Positions 32,287 to 41,357 of a stretch of DNA of 64,000 nucleotides are shown here, in pieces. The position numbers were made by a program, and so were the translations under genes. Position 1 is the stretch's first letter, and each line of letters begins with the position of its first letter. A model generated the notes under the pieces. It searched no databases and was not told the origin of the DNA. It worked only from the letters and a program-made list of their open reading frames with translations. Source of the DNA: Bacteroidales bacterium (GTDB taxonomy: Bacteria > Bacteroidota > Bacteroidia > Bacteroidales > UBA932); NCBI GenBank assembly GCA_017400135.1, contig JAFPVJ010000012.1, positions 175,172 to 239,171 on the forward strand, written 5' to 3'.

Positions 32287-34833
32287 ATGGGAAAGATCCG
32301 GACCTCCTTTGCGGAAAAAGTAGGATACGGCTTCGGGGATATGTCTTCCTCGATGTTCTGGAAGATATTCTCCTACTACCTCCCCTTCTTTTATAGCAAT
32401 ATTTTCGGCTTGCGGCTGGACCAGGTGGCCCTCCTGCTGGTCGTAACCCGCATTTGGGACGCCGTCAGCGACCCGATGATGGGCATCCTGGCGGACCGTA
32501 CCCGGACCCGCTGGGGCAAATACCGTCCCTACCTGCTGCTGATGGCGGTGCCATTCGCTTTGAGCGGTATCCTGCTCTTCACGACGCCGGACGCCAGCCC
32601 GACGATGAAACTGGTCTGGGCCTATGTGACCTATATCCTGATGATGACCGTCTATACCGGCATCAATGTCCCGTACGGGGCGATGCTGGGCGTGATGACC
32701 GACGATTCGGACACCAAGACGGTCCTCAGCTCCTTCCGCATGTTCTTCGCGTATGGCGGCAGTTTCATCGCGTTATTCTGCTGGGAGCCCCTCTGCAACG
32801 CCTTGGGCGGCTATGGCACGACGGGTGGCTGGCAACACGCGATGTTCGTGGTCGCGACGGTGTGCCTGGTGTTCTTCCTCCTTTGCTTCCTGATGACGCG
32901 GGAGAAACTCCACACCGTCAGCACGGTGTCCGTGGGCAGTGACCTCAAGCTCCTGCTCAAGAACGCTCCCTGGTGGATCCTGATCGGCGCGGCCCTGTGC
33001 TCGAACCTCTTCAATACGGTCCGGGGCAGTACGGTGGCTTATTTCTTCAACGATGTGATCGGTTCGGACGTCCACCTGCATCTCGGTGCCTGGAGCTTCT
33101 TGTTCTACGCGGGCCTGTTCCTGTCCATCGGCGAGGTGTGCAACATGATCGGCGTGGCCCTGGCCGTGCCGCTCTCCGCCAAACTCGGCAAGAAGACGAC
33201 CTACATGCTTTCCTTCGCCGCCCTCATCGTGCTGAGCATCCTGTTCTTCTACATCCCCGTGACCGGCAGCGGTTACTGGTGGATGCTGGTCTTGCAGGTG
33301 GTCATCAGCATTTTCACGGGCGTCATCTCGCCTCTTGTCTGGAGCATGTACGCGGATGTCAGCGACTACGCTGAGAACCGAGACGGCACCGCCTCCACCG
33401 CCCTGATCTTCTCTTCTGCTTCGATGGCGCAGAAGTTCGGAGGCGCGTTCGGCGGCGCAGCCGTGATGTGGATCCTGGCGGCCTTTGGCTATAATACGGC
33501 CGCAGGTGCCGTACAGACGCCCGAAGCCATCCACGGCCTGAAGATCCTGATGAGCTGGATTCCGGCCGCGGTGGCCGCCCTGGCTGTGCTCATCGTCTTC
33601 TTCTACCCCCTGACCCGCAAGCGTATGGATAAGATTCAGGACGAGCTGGCGCTCAAGCGCGGCTTAACGGGCGAGGAAGAGTCGGCATCGGCAGACTTGG
33701 TGCGGTCCGGCGCGGGCATCGGGGAGCCGGAAAGAACCCTGTCGGGGAAGGCTCCCCTCAACCCATCGCCGGCCCCGCAGACGTCCGCCGATGGGCAATC
33801 TTTCTTCAAGGGCCTCCCTGCCGTAATGCGCTGGGTGCTCGGCGTACTGGGCATCCTGATGCTGCTGGAGCTCGCCTTCGTGCTCTTCAAGGGCACGGAC
33901 AAGACGGCGGAACCCGTCGCGGCGGCCCTCCTGCCGGCCCTGTATGTGGAAGGGACGGCGCTCAAGGCGCAAGGCTCGGATCAGCCGGTGGTGTTCCGGG
34001 GTGTCAGTTTCGGCTGGCACAACATCTGGCCCCGCTTCTACAATGCGGGTGCGGTGAAGACCCTCAAGGAAGACTGGGGCGTCCCCATCGTGCGGGCCGC
34101 CATCGGTGCCGACGACCATGCCAAGGCAGACAATCCCGGCATTCGCAGCGGCTACATGGGTGAGCCCGAATGGGCCCTCGAATGCCTGTACAAGGTCATC
34201 GACGCAGCCATTGAAAACGGCATGTACGTCATTGCGGACTGGCATTCGCATGTCCTGCACAAGGCGGAGGCCGCGGAATTCTTCCGTGCCGTCGCCACCC
34301 GCTACGCCGACTGCCCCAATGTCATTTACGAACTGTACAACGAACCGGTGGAAGACAGCTGGGCGGACCTGAAGGCTTACGCCGAAGAGCTCTGCGCTCT
34401 GATCGACAGCATTTCTACGGTACACCCCCTCATCCTCATGGGCTGCCCGCACTGGGACCAGGATATCCACATTGTTCCGGAAGATCCGGTCACCAGTTAT
34501 GACAACCTGATGTACACCGTCCATTTCTACGCCGCCACCCATAAGGACTACCTGCGGGAGCGTTGCGACCTGGCCCTGGCCGCGGGCATCCCGGTCTTCA
34601 TCTCCGAGTGCGCTTCCTGCGAGTGCACGGGAGACGGGCCGATGGACGCGGAGTCCTGGAAGGCCTGGAGCGACTGGGCCACTGCCAGGGGCATCACGAT
34701 GCTGACCTGGAGCATCTCGGACAAGGTCGAGACCTGCTCGATGCTGACTAAGGAGGCTTTTTCGGAAGGCCCGTGGGAAGAGGAAGTCGTCAAGCCCTGG
34801 GGCCGGGATGTACAGGCCTGGATCCAAGAATAG
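32287..34833 (+). CDS. Fusion: GPH-type MFS sugar transporter plus GH5 hydrolase
   Basis: 848 residues in one uninterrupted frame. Residues 1 to about 455 are a twelve-helix glycoside-pentoside-hexuronide transporter with WDAVSDPMMGILADRTRTRWGKYRP carrying the cation-site Asp residues. A charged linker (about 460-510) leads to a further hydrophobic helix from Met514 (RWVLGVLGILMLLELAFVLF). Residues about 555-848 are a GH5 barrel: GVSFGWHNIWPRFYN, VIADWHSH, the acid/base Glu686 in YELYNEP and the nucleophile Glu774 in VFISECAS. With N- and C-ends of the transporter in the cytoplasm, the 13th helix should place GH5 in the periplasm. The extra helix looks like a retained signal peptide of a once separate GH5. 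The likely job is trimming oligosaccharides at the transporter mouth. Confidence 0.9.
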   Translation: MGKIRTSFAEKVGYGFGDMSSSMFWKIFSYYLPFFYSNIFGLRLDQVALLLVVTRIWDAVSDPMMGILADRTRTRWGKYRPYLLLMAVPFALSGILLFTTPDASPTMKLVWAYVTYILMMTVYTGINVPYGAMLGVMTDDSDTKTVLSSFRMFFAYGGSFIALFCWEPLCNALGGYGTTGGWQHAMFVVATVCLVFFLLCFLMTREKLHTVSTVSVGSDLKLLLKNAPWWILIGAALCSNLFNTVRGSTVAYFFNDVIGSDVHLHLGAWSFLFYAGLFLSIGEVCNMIGVALAVPLSAKLGKKTTYMLSFAALIVLSILFFYIPVTGSGYWWMLVLQVVISIFTGVISPLVWSMYADVSDYAENRDGTASTALIFSSASMAQKFGGAFGGAAVMWILAAFGYNTAAGAVQTPEAIHGLKILMSWIPAAVAALAVLIVFFYPLTRKRMDKIQDELALKRGLTGEEESASADLVRSGAGIGEPERTLSGKAPLNPSPAPQTSADGQSFFKGLPAVMRWVLGVLGILMLLELAFVLFKGTDKTAEPVAAALLPALYVEGTALKAQGSDQPVVFRGVSFGWHNIWPRFYNAGAVKTLKEDWGVPIVRAAIGADDHAKADNPGIRSGYMGEPEWALECLYKVIDAAIENGMYVIADWHSHVLHKAEAAEFFRAVATRYADCPNVIYELYNEPVEDSWADLKAYAEELCALIDSISTVHPLILMGCPHWDQDIHIVPEDPVTSYDNLMYTVHFYAATHKDYLRERCDLALAAGIPVFISECASCECTGDGPMDAESWKAWSDWATARGITMLTWSISDKVETCSMLTKEAFSEGPWEEEVVKPWGRDVQAWIQE

Positions 34834-34836
34834 AAG

Positions 34837-37233
34837 ATGAAACAATACGGTTTTTTTGATGACGACGTACGGGAATTCGTAATCACCGATCCCGCCACGC
34901 CGTGGCCCTGGATCAACTATCTGGGCTGCGAAGATTTCTTCTCTTTGATCAGCAATACCGCCGGCGGCTATTGCTTCTGCAAGGACGCCAAGTTCCGCCG
35001 TATCCTGCGTTACCGCTACAACGGCGTGCCCATGGACAACGGGGGCCGGTATTACTACATCAAGGACGGAGACAGCGTCTGGAATCCCGGCTGGAAGCCG
35101 TGCAAGACGCCGCTGGACCGCTATGAGTGCCGGCACGGGATGGGTTACACCCGTATCCTGGGCGAGAAGGACGGCCTGCGGGCCGAAACGCTCTTCTTCG
35201 TGCCCCGCGGCAGCCGCTGCGAAGTACATCGCGTCCGCCTGACCAACACCGGCGCCGCACCGAAGCGGGTGCAGCTCTATTCCTTCGTGGAATGGTGCCT
35301 CTGGAACGCCTCCACCGACATGGAGAACTTCCAGCGCAACCTCTCCACCGGCGAGGTTGAAATCGGAGACCGTATCCTGTACCACAAGACGGAATACCGC
35401 GAGCGCCGGGACCATTACGCTTTCCTGGGCGCCAACCGGCCTTTCGACGGCTTCGACACCGACCGGGAGGCGTTCCTGGGTCGGTACAACGGCTTCGATG
35501 CCCCGCAGCAGGTGCTGCAAGGCACATCCGGCCAGTCTGTCGCCCACGGCTGGAGCCCGGTTGCCGCGCAGCGTTTCGACCTGACCCTGGCGCCTGGCGC
35601 CACGGAGGAAGTGATCTTTGTGCTCGGCTATGTGGAGAATCCGCCCGAGGCCAAATTCTCCGCTCCGGGCGTCATCAACAAGGCCCCGGCCGAAGCGATG
35701 CTGCACGCCTTCGACACGACGGAGAAGGTGGATGCCGCTTTTGCGGCCCTGCGCGCCTATTGGGATGACCTGCTGGGCCGTTTCCGGCTTCAGTCCTCCG
35801 TCCCCGAACTGGACCGGACGGTCAACATCTGGAACCAGTACCAGTGCATGGTCACCTTCTTCATGAGCCGCAGCGCCAGCTATTTCGAGAGCGGCATCGG
35901 CCGCGGCATGGGTTTCCGCGACTCCAACCAGGACCTGGCGGGCATCGCCCACCTGATCCCGGACCGCGCCCGGCAGCGCATCCTGGACATCGCCGCCACC
36001 CAGTTCCCCGACGGGGGCTGCTACCATCAGTACCAGCCGCTTACGAAACGGGGCAATCACGACATCGGCGGTGGTTTCGGGGATGACCCCCTGTGGCTGA
36101 TCTTCGGTACGGTCACCTATATCAAGGAGACCGGCGATTTCGGCATCCTGGAGGAGCGTGTGCCCTTCGACAACCAGGCTGGGACCGAAGTCTCGCTGCT
36201 GGAACACCTGAAAATCAGCTTCTCTCGCGTGGCCGGAAACCTGGGCCCCCACGGCTTGCCCCTCATCGGCCGGGCCGACTGGAACGACTGTCTCAATCTG
36301 AATTGTTTTTCCGACAATCCGGACGAATCCTTCCAGACCACCGAAAACAAGACCGCGGGCAGCCGGGCCGAGTCCCTGATGATCGCGGGCCTGTTCGTGG
36401 CCGAAGGCAAGGACTTTGCCGAACTGCTTTCGCACCCGGCCGTGGCTGCCGATCCGGCCTACATCGCCGAGGTACGTGCAGCCGTCTCCGCGATGGAGCA
36501 GGCCGTGAAGCAGCACGGCTGGGATGGACGCTGGTTCCTCCGTGCATACGATTATTACGGACGGAAGATCGGCTCTGCCGAGAATCCGGAAGGCAAGATC
36601 TTCATCGAGAGCCAGGGCTGGTGCGGCATGGCCCGCATCGGGGCGAAGGAAGGGCTCTGTGACCAGGCGCTGGACGCCGCCTCGAAGTTGCTGGAATGCG
36701 AACACGGCCTGGTGCTCAACACCCCGGCCTATACCTCTTACCTGAAAGAATACGGCGAGATCAGTTCCTATCCCGAAGGGTACAAGGAGAACGCCGGTAT
36801 CTTCTGCCACAATAATCCCTGGATCATCATCGCTGAGGCGATGGCAGGCCGCCCGGAAGATGCCTGGCGGCACTATTGCAAGATCACGCCGTCCTTCGCC
36901 AAGGACCAGGACCTCCGCAAGGTTGAGCCTTACGTCTTCTGCCAGATGGTGGCCGGCAGGGATGCCGCCCGTCCCGGCGAGGGCAAGAACAGCTGGCTGA
37001 CCGGTACGGCCGCCTGGACCTGGAAGACGGTCAGCGAGTATATCCTTGGAATCAAGCCACAGTACGACGGCCTCCTGATCGAGCCCTGCATTCCGGCGCG
37101 CATCGGCACCTACCGGGTGCTGCGCCGTTTCCGCGAGGCGGAGTACGACCTGACCATCCACTATACCGGCCAAGGCGGGAGCCATTGGATTCCCTACAAG
37201 CCCGGAAAGCATTCCTTGAACATCGAACTCTAG
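34837..37233 (+). CDS. GH94 cellobiose phosphorylase
   Basis: 798 residues, close to the about 810 of cellobiose phosphorylases, without a signal peptide. An N-terminal beta-sandwich domain (about 1-280, YGFFDDDVREFVITDPATP...NYLG) precedes the (alpha/alpha)6 barrel. There RGMGFRDSNQDLAG, TQFPDGGCYHQYQPLTKRG, FGDDPLWLIFG and GRADWNDCLNLN (the ADWND motif at 480-484 carries the catalytic Asp) are all intact. The C-terminal SWLTGTAAWTW and GIKPQYDGLLIEP blocks are also typical. The predicted reaction is phosphorolysis of cellobiose, or a closely related beta-1,4-glucoside, to glucose-1-phosphate and glucose in the cytoplasm. Confidence 0.9.
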   Translation: MKQYGFFDDDVREFVITDPATPWPWINYLGCEDFFSLISNTAGGYCFCKDAKFRRILRYRYNGVPMDNGGRYYYIKDGDSVWNPGWKPCKTPLDRYECRHGMGYTRILGEKDGLRAETLFFVPRGSRCEVHRVRLTNTGAAPKRVQLYSFVEWCLWNASTDMENFQRNLSTGEVEIGDRILYHKTEYRERRDHYAFLGANRPFDGFDTDREAFLGRYNGFDAPQQVLQGTSGQSVAHGWSPVAAQRFDLTLAPGATEEVIFVLGYVENPPEAKFSAPGVINKAPAEAMLHAFDTTEKVDAAFAALRAYWDDLLGRFRLQSSVPELDRTVNIWNQYQCMVTFFMSRSASYFESGIGRGMGFRDSNQDLAGIAHLIPDRARQRILDIAATQFPDGGCYHQYQPLTKRGNHDIGGGFGDDPLWLIFGTVTYIKETGDFGILEERVPFDNQAGTEVSLLEHLKISFSRVAGNLGPHGLPLIGRADWNDCLNLNCFSDNPDESFQTTENKTAGSRAESLMIAGLFVAEGKDFAELLSHPAVAADPAYIAEVRAAVSAMEQAVKQHGWDGRWFLRAYDYYGRKIGSAENPEGKIFIESQGWCGMARIGAKEGLCDQALDAASKLLECEHGLVLNTPAYTSYLKEYGEISSYPEGYKENAGIFCHNNPWIIIAEAMAGRPEDAWRHYCKITPSFAKDQDLRKVEPYVFCQMVAGRDAARPGEGKNSWLTGTAAWTWKTVSEYILGIKPQYDGLLIEPCIPARIGTYRVLRRFREAEYDLTIHYTGQGGSHWIPYKPGKHSLNIEL

Positions 37234-37234
37234 T

Positions 37235-40033
37235 ATGAAATCTTTCTTCCGTTTTCTCCTTCCGGCACTGCTGGCACTGGTTTTCAATGCCTGTCAGTCC
37301 CGGATCAGGTACTTCGTCCAGGGAAATGAAGTGACAGTGTGCGTAGTCCCCTCGGAAGAGGGACCATCACGGGTCCGTCTGCAAGTGCTGGACGAGGAGA
37401 TCGTGCGCGTCAGTGCGGTTCGGGGCGGGCGCTTCGCCGACCGGCAGAGCCTGGTCGTCGTCCCGCAGCCGGATTTCCGTGATTTCCGGGTGGAAAAGAC
37501 GGAGCAGGGTGTACGGGTTTCGACGGCGAAGATGGCTGCGGTGGTGCATCCGGATGGGAACGTTTGGTTTTACGACGACGAAGGCCGGCTCCGGCTCGGA
37601 GGCGGACAGCTGTCTCTTCAGGCGCGGGAAGTCGAAGGAAAGAAGGGCTTTTCCACCCGTGTGAGTTACGAGACCTGGGACGATGAATCCTTGTATGGTC
37701 TGGGCCAGCACCAGACCGGCGAGTTCGACCGAAAAGGGACAGACGAAGAGTTGTATCAGTACAATACCAAGATCAGTGTTCCGTTCGTTGTGTCCACTTA
37801 CGGCTACGGCCTGCTCTTCGATGCCTATTCCTACAGCCGCTGGGGCAATCCGGCTCCGTATGGCCAACTCGGAGAGCGTTTCCGCCTCTTTGACAAGGAC
37901 GGCGTGGAAGGCGCTTTGACAGGCACCTATATGGCTGCTGACGGAACGGAGCTTGTGCGCCGGGAGGATAGCCTTTATTTCGAGAATGAATGGGCGATCC
38001 GGAATCTGCCGGCAGTCAACCTGAACGGTGCAAAGGTCGTTTACGAGGGTTCTATTGAGGCCCCGGAGACCGGAGAATACCGTTTCACGCAGTATTATGC
38101 CGGCTTCCAGCGCACCATCGTGGACGGGCAGGAAGTGATGTCCCGCCGCTGGCGTCCGGCCTGGAATCCCAACAGTTTCCGTTTCTCCGTCTCTCTGGAG
38201 AAGGGAGTCCGTACGCCCGTGCGGATCGAATGGGAGCCGGATGGCGACGTTTCATATCTTGGCCTGCGCGTGGCGCCCCTTCAGGCGCCCGAGGAGCGGA
38301 CGCGCCTTAGTTTCTGGTCCGAATTTGAGCCGCAGATCGACTATTATTTTATCGCCGGACACAATTATGATGAAGTGTTGAAGGGCTACCGTCAATTGAC
38401 CGGCAAGGCGCAGGTCCTGCCCAAATGGGCCCTGGGCTTCTGGCAGAGCCGGGAACGCTATTCCACCCAGGAAGAACTGGTCGGAACGCTCCGCGAATTC
38501 CGCCGCCGCGGCATCCCGGTGGACAACATTGTCCAGGACTGGCAGTATTGGAAGCCGGACCAGTGGGGGAGTCACGAATTCGAAGCGGAGCGCTATCCTG
38601 ATCCCGAACAGATGCTGGACGACGTGCATGCCCTGCACGGGCGTTTCATGATCAGCGTCTGGCCCAAGTTCTACACCGCCACCGACAATTACAAGGAACT
38701 GGAAAAGGGTGGGTATGTATACCATCATGCCGTGGAGGATTCGCTCAAGGACTGGCTGGGACATTATCAGACCTTTTATGATGCCTACGCGGAAGGGGGA
38801 CGGAAGCTGTTCTGGAAGCAGATGGACGAGGACCTGTACAGCCGTTACGGCCGCAAGATAGACGCCTGGTGGATGGACGCCAGCGAGCCCAACCTGCGCG
38901 ACTGCCTGCCCAAGGAATATATGCAGTGGTTGCTGACACCCACGGCCCTGGGCCCTGCGACGGAATACTACAATGCCTACGCCCTGGTCAACGCCCAGGC
39001 CATCTATGAGGGCCAGCGGAGCGTGGATTCTGACAAACGCGTGTTCCTGTTGACCCGCAACGGTTTCGCGGGCCTGCAGCGCTATTCGACCGCCTCCTGG
39101 AGCGGTGATATCGGCACGACCTGGACGGACATGAAGATGCAGATCACGGCCGGACTCGGCTATTCGATGAGCGGTCTTCCCTTCTGGGGCATGGATACCG
39201 GCGGCTTCAGCGTACTGTCGAAGTTCTACGACGCGGCGAACCGGGATGAGTGGCAGGAGCTGCAGGCCCGCTGGCACCAGTTTTGCGCTTTCGTGCCCCT
39301 GTTCCGCGCTCACGGACAGTGGCCGCAGCGCGAGATCTGGAACATCGCGCCCAAAGGATCCCCGGCCTACGAGAGCATCCTTTACTATATGCGGCTGCGC
39401 TACCGCCTGATGCCCTACCTGTATTCCCTGGCTGGGGCGGTTCATTTTGAAGACTATACGCTGATGCGGGGTCTGCCGATGGATTTCCCGTCAGACTTGC
39501 AGGCCCGCCAGGTCGCGGACCAATGGCTGTTCGGTCCGGCGCTGATGCCCTGCCCGGTCTGCGAATACAAAGCCCGCAGCCGGGAAGTGTATTTCCCTGT
39601 AAGTGCAAGAGACCGGGGGTGGTATGACTTCTACACGGAAGAGCCGGTCGCAGCCGGGCAGACGCTGACCGTTCCTGCCCCTTACGGGCGCATTCCGCTG
39701 TTTGTGCGGGCGGGATCGATCCTCCCGCTGGGTCCCGACATGCAGTGGTCCGACGAGAAAGCGGCCGATCCGATTGAACTGCGGATCTACCCCGGCGCTG
39801 ACGCGGACTTCCGCCTTTACGAGGACGACGGCGTCAGTTATGCATACGAAAAAGGGAATTATTCAGTCATCCCGATTCATTGGGACGACGCTTCGCGCAC
39901 GCTCACGATCAACTCCCGGGAAGGCTCCTTCCCCGGGATGCTCCAAAGCCGGACCTTCAACGTCCGTCTGGCCGGTGCTTCCACATCCGCCAGCTTGACA
40001 TATGAAGGCCAGGCCGTTTCCTTGCGAATGTAA
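37235..40033 (+). CDS. GH31 alpha-xylosidase-like lipoprotein with PA14 insert
   Basis: 932 residues. The signal peptide ends in VFNAC. An N-terminal GH31 beta domain is interrupted by a PA14-like module at about residues 263-350 (NLNGAKVVYEGSIEAPETGEYRFTQ...). The catalytic barrel has WQYWKPDQWGSHEF, the nucleophile Asp548 in WWMDASEPN, LTRNGFAGLQRYSTASWSGDI with the acid/base Asp, and GLPFWGMDTGGF. PA14 plus WxDASEP is the layout of xyloglucan alpha-xylosidases from Bacteroides. As the last gene of the operon it widens the substrate range beyond plain mannan, unless it acts on another alpha-side-chain. Confidence 0.88.
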   Translation: MKSFFRFLLPALLALVFNACQSRIRYFVQGNEVTVCVVPSEEGPSRVRLQVLDEEIVRVSAVRGGRFADRQSLVVVPQPDFRDFRVEKTEQGVRVSTAKMAAVVHPDGNVWFYDDEGRLRLGGGQLSLQAREVEGKKGFSTRVSYETWDDESLYGLGQHQTGEFDRKGTDEELYQYNTKISVPFVVSTYGYGLLFDAYSYSRWGNPAPYGQLGERFRLFDKDGVEGALTGTYMAADGTELVRREDSLYFENEWAIRNLPAVNLNGAKVVYEGSIEAPETGEYRFTQYYAGFQRTIVDGQEVMSRRWRPAWNPNSFRFSVSLEKGVRTPVRIEWEPDGDVSYLGLRVAPLQAPEERTRLSFWSEFEPQIDYYFIAGHNYDEVLKGYRQLTGKAQVLPKWALGFWQSRERYSTQEELVGTLREFRRRGIPVDNIVQDWQYWKPDQWGSHEFEAERYPDPEQMLDDVHALHGRFMISVWPKFYTATDNYKELEKGGYVYHHAVEDSLKDWLGHYQTFYDAYAEGGRKLFWKQMDEDLYSRYGRKIDAWWMDASEPNLRDCLPKEYMQWLLTPTALGPATEYYNAYALVNAQAIYEGQRSVDSDKRVFLLTRNGFAGLQRYSTASWSGDIGTTWTDMKMQITAGLGYSMSGLPFWGMDTGGFSVLSKFYDAANRDEWQELQARWHQFCAFVPLFRAHGQWPQREIWNIAPKGSPAYESILYYMRLRYRLMPYLYSLAGAVHFEDYTLMRGLPMDFPSDLQARQVADQWLFGPALMPCPVCEYKARSREVYFPVSARDRGWYDFYTEEPVAAGQTLTVPAPYGRIPLFVRAGSILPLGPDMQWSDEKAADPIELRIYPGADADFRLYEDDGVSYAYEKGNYSVIPIHWDDASRTLTINSREGSFPGMLQSRTFNVRLAGASTSASLTYEGQAVSLRM

Positions 40034-40040
40034 GCTTCTT

Positions 40041-41300
40041 TTACGCCTCGGTGTTTTTCTCCTCCTGCCGCGTCAGGTTGCGGGTCAGGTACATGATGGC
40101 GACCAGGATTGCAAAGAGAATCAGCGTGCCGGTCAGGAAGGCGTAAGTGTCCATTTGCAGCAGGATGTAGCTGACGGCGTAGGCCAGCGCGACCAGGATG
40201 CCCAGCAACCAGGCCTTGCGGTCCCGCAGGATGCCCCGGAAGTACCCCAGCAGGGCCGCCGTCGTCATGACCGCGGAAAGCGCGTATGCGGCCGGGAATG
40301 CCATGAACTCCGAGAAGGACAGCACCAATGCGTAAAACAGGACCAGCGACAGGCCGATGATTCCGTATTGCACCAGGCTGATTTCCTTCTTCCCGACCAG
40401 TTCGACGGCTAGTCCGGCTACGAAGACCAGCAGGATGATGAGGATGCCGTATTTCACGGCCCGCTCGGTCTGGCGGTACTGTGTCACGGTCTGGAGCATC
40501 TTCACGCCGAAGGTGGTGTCATCCGGCTTGCCCCGGTTGATCTGGGACACGACCCATTTCGCATCGAACCCGTCCTCGCGGACATCCCGTTCCGACGGGA
40601 GAAAATCACCGGTGAAGGAAGGATCGGGACAATCGGAGCGGATGCTGACTTCCGTCATTTCCCCGTATGGCTTGACCATCAGGTATTCCGATCCCTTCAT
40701 CTTGAACGTCAGACGGAAGGGCAGGGCCGTCACGCCGTCCATCGCCCGCTTGTCCAGGGTCAGGACTTCCCGGACATGCGACTTTTCGTCCCGGGCTCCG
40801 GCGCTGCCTTCGGTGAAGGTGTAGGTCCGGCCGTCCAGTTCGAGGTCCACGTTCCCTTCGATGCCTCTCAAGTCGCTGATTCCAAGCGTGATGGCGCATT
40901 CCGTGACCGTCAGGTCCGAGAATTCCTCCGGCAGAACGAAACTGCCTTCGGCTACCACGTCGGAGCGATAGACCATGATGTCATAAATGGAACGGTGAAG
41001 TTTCTGCGTGGCGGCTGAGACATCGTAGCGGAGGGTCTTCGGATAAACGGTCCTTTTCAGGTGCTGGACGGTCTTCTTGCCTTCGGCGTCCGTTCCGGTC
41101 TGGTCATACCGGAATTCGATAGAAGGGCCGGCCAGGGTCTGGGCATTGCCCCAGCTTTGGGAGACTTCGTGGCGGCAGCTGTCCGCATAGTTCTGGCGTT
41201 CCCGCACCTGGTTCTTGACCAGGGCCAGCGGTATCAGCATCAACAGGGCGATCGCCGCAACGACGGCGATCTTCAGGAAAAGGGATGAAGAGGGTTTCAT
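40041..41300 (-). CDS. creD: CreD family inner-membrane protein
   Basis: 419 residues. One N-terminal helix (LFLKIAVVAAIALLMLIPLALV) is followed by a large periplasmic domain with the RQNYADSCRHEVSQSWGNAQTLAGP block that defines CreD. After it come five or six C-terminal helices (LIILLVFVAGLAVELVG, IIGLSLVLFYALVLSFSEF). CreD-type proteins are linked to envelope integrity and beta-lactam tolerance; their activity is unknown. The start at MKPSSS is preferred over an ATG 42 bp upstream because it gives a normal N-terminus. It lies downstream of gltS on the same strand and convergent with the GH31 gene, 7 bp away. Confidence 0.88.
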   Translation of the reverse strand: MKPSSSLFLKIAVVAAIALLMLIPLALVKNQVRERQNYADSCRHEVSQSWGNAQTLAGPSIEFRYDQTGTDAEGKKTVQHLKRTVYPKTLRYDVSAATQKLHRSIYDIMVYRSDVVAEGSFVLPEEFSDLTVTECAITLGISDLRGIEGNVDLELDGRTYTFTEGSAGARDEKSHVREVLTLDKRAMDGVTALPFRLTFKMKGSEYLMVKPYGEMTEVSIRSDCPDPSFTGDFLPSERDVREDGFDAKWVVSQINRGKPDDTTFGVKMLQTVTQYRQTERAVKYGILIILLVFVAGLAVELVGKKEISLVQYGIIGLSLVLFYALVLSFSEFMAFPAAYALSAVMTTAALLGYFRGILRDRKAWLLGILVALAYAVSYILLQMDTYAFLTGTLILFAILVAIMYLTRNLTRQEEKNTEA

Positions 41301-41357
41301 ACGGATAGGGAATGAACGGTTGTTACGCCCATCAAATACCATGCCCTCCGGCCCGGT

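Noticed and set aside
33664-37287. Very long minus-strand open frame opposite the transporter-GH5 and GH94 genes
   Set aside because: It is a GC-driven mirror of genes with intact family motifs on the plus strand; its own translation has no recognisable domains.
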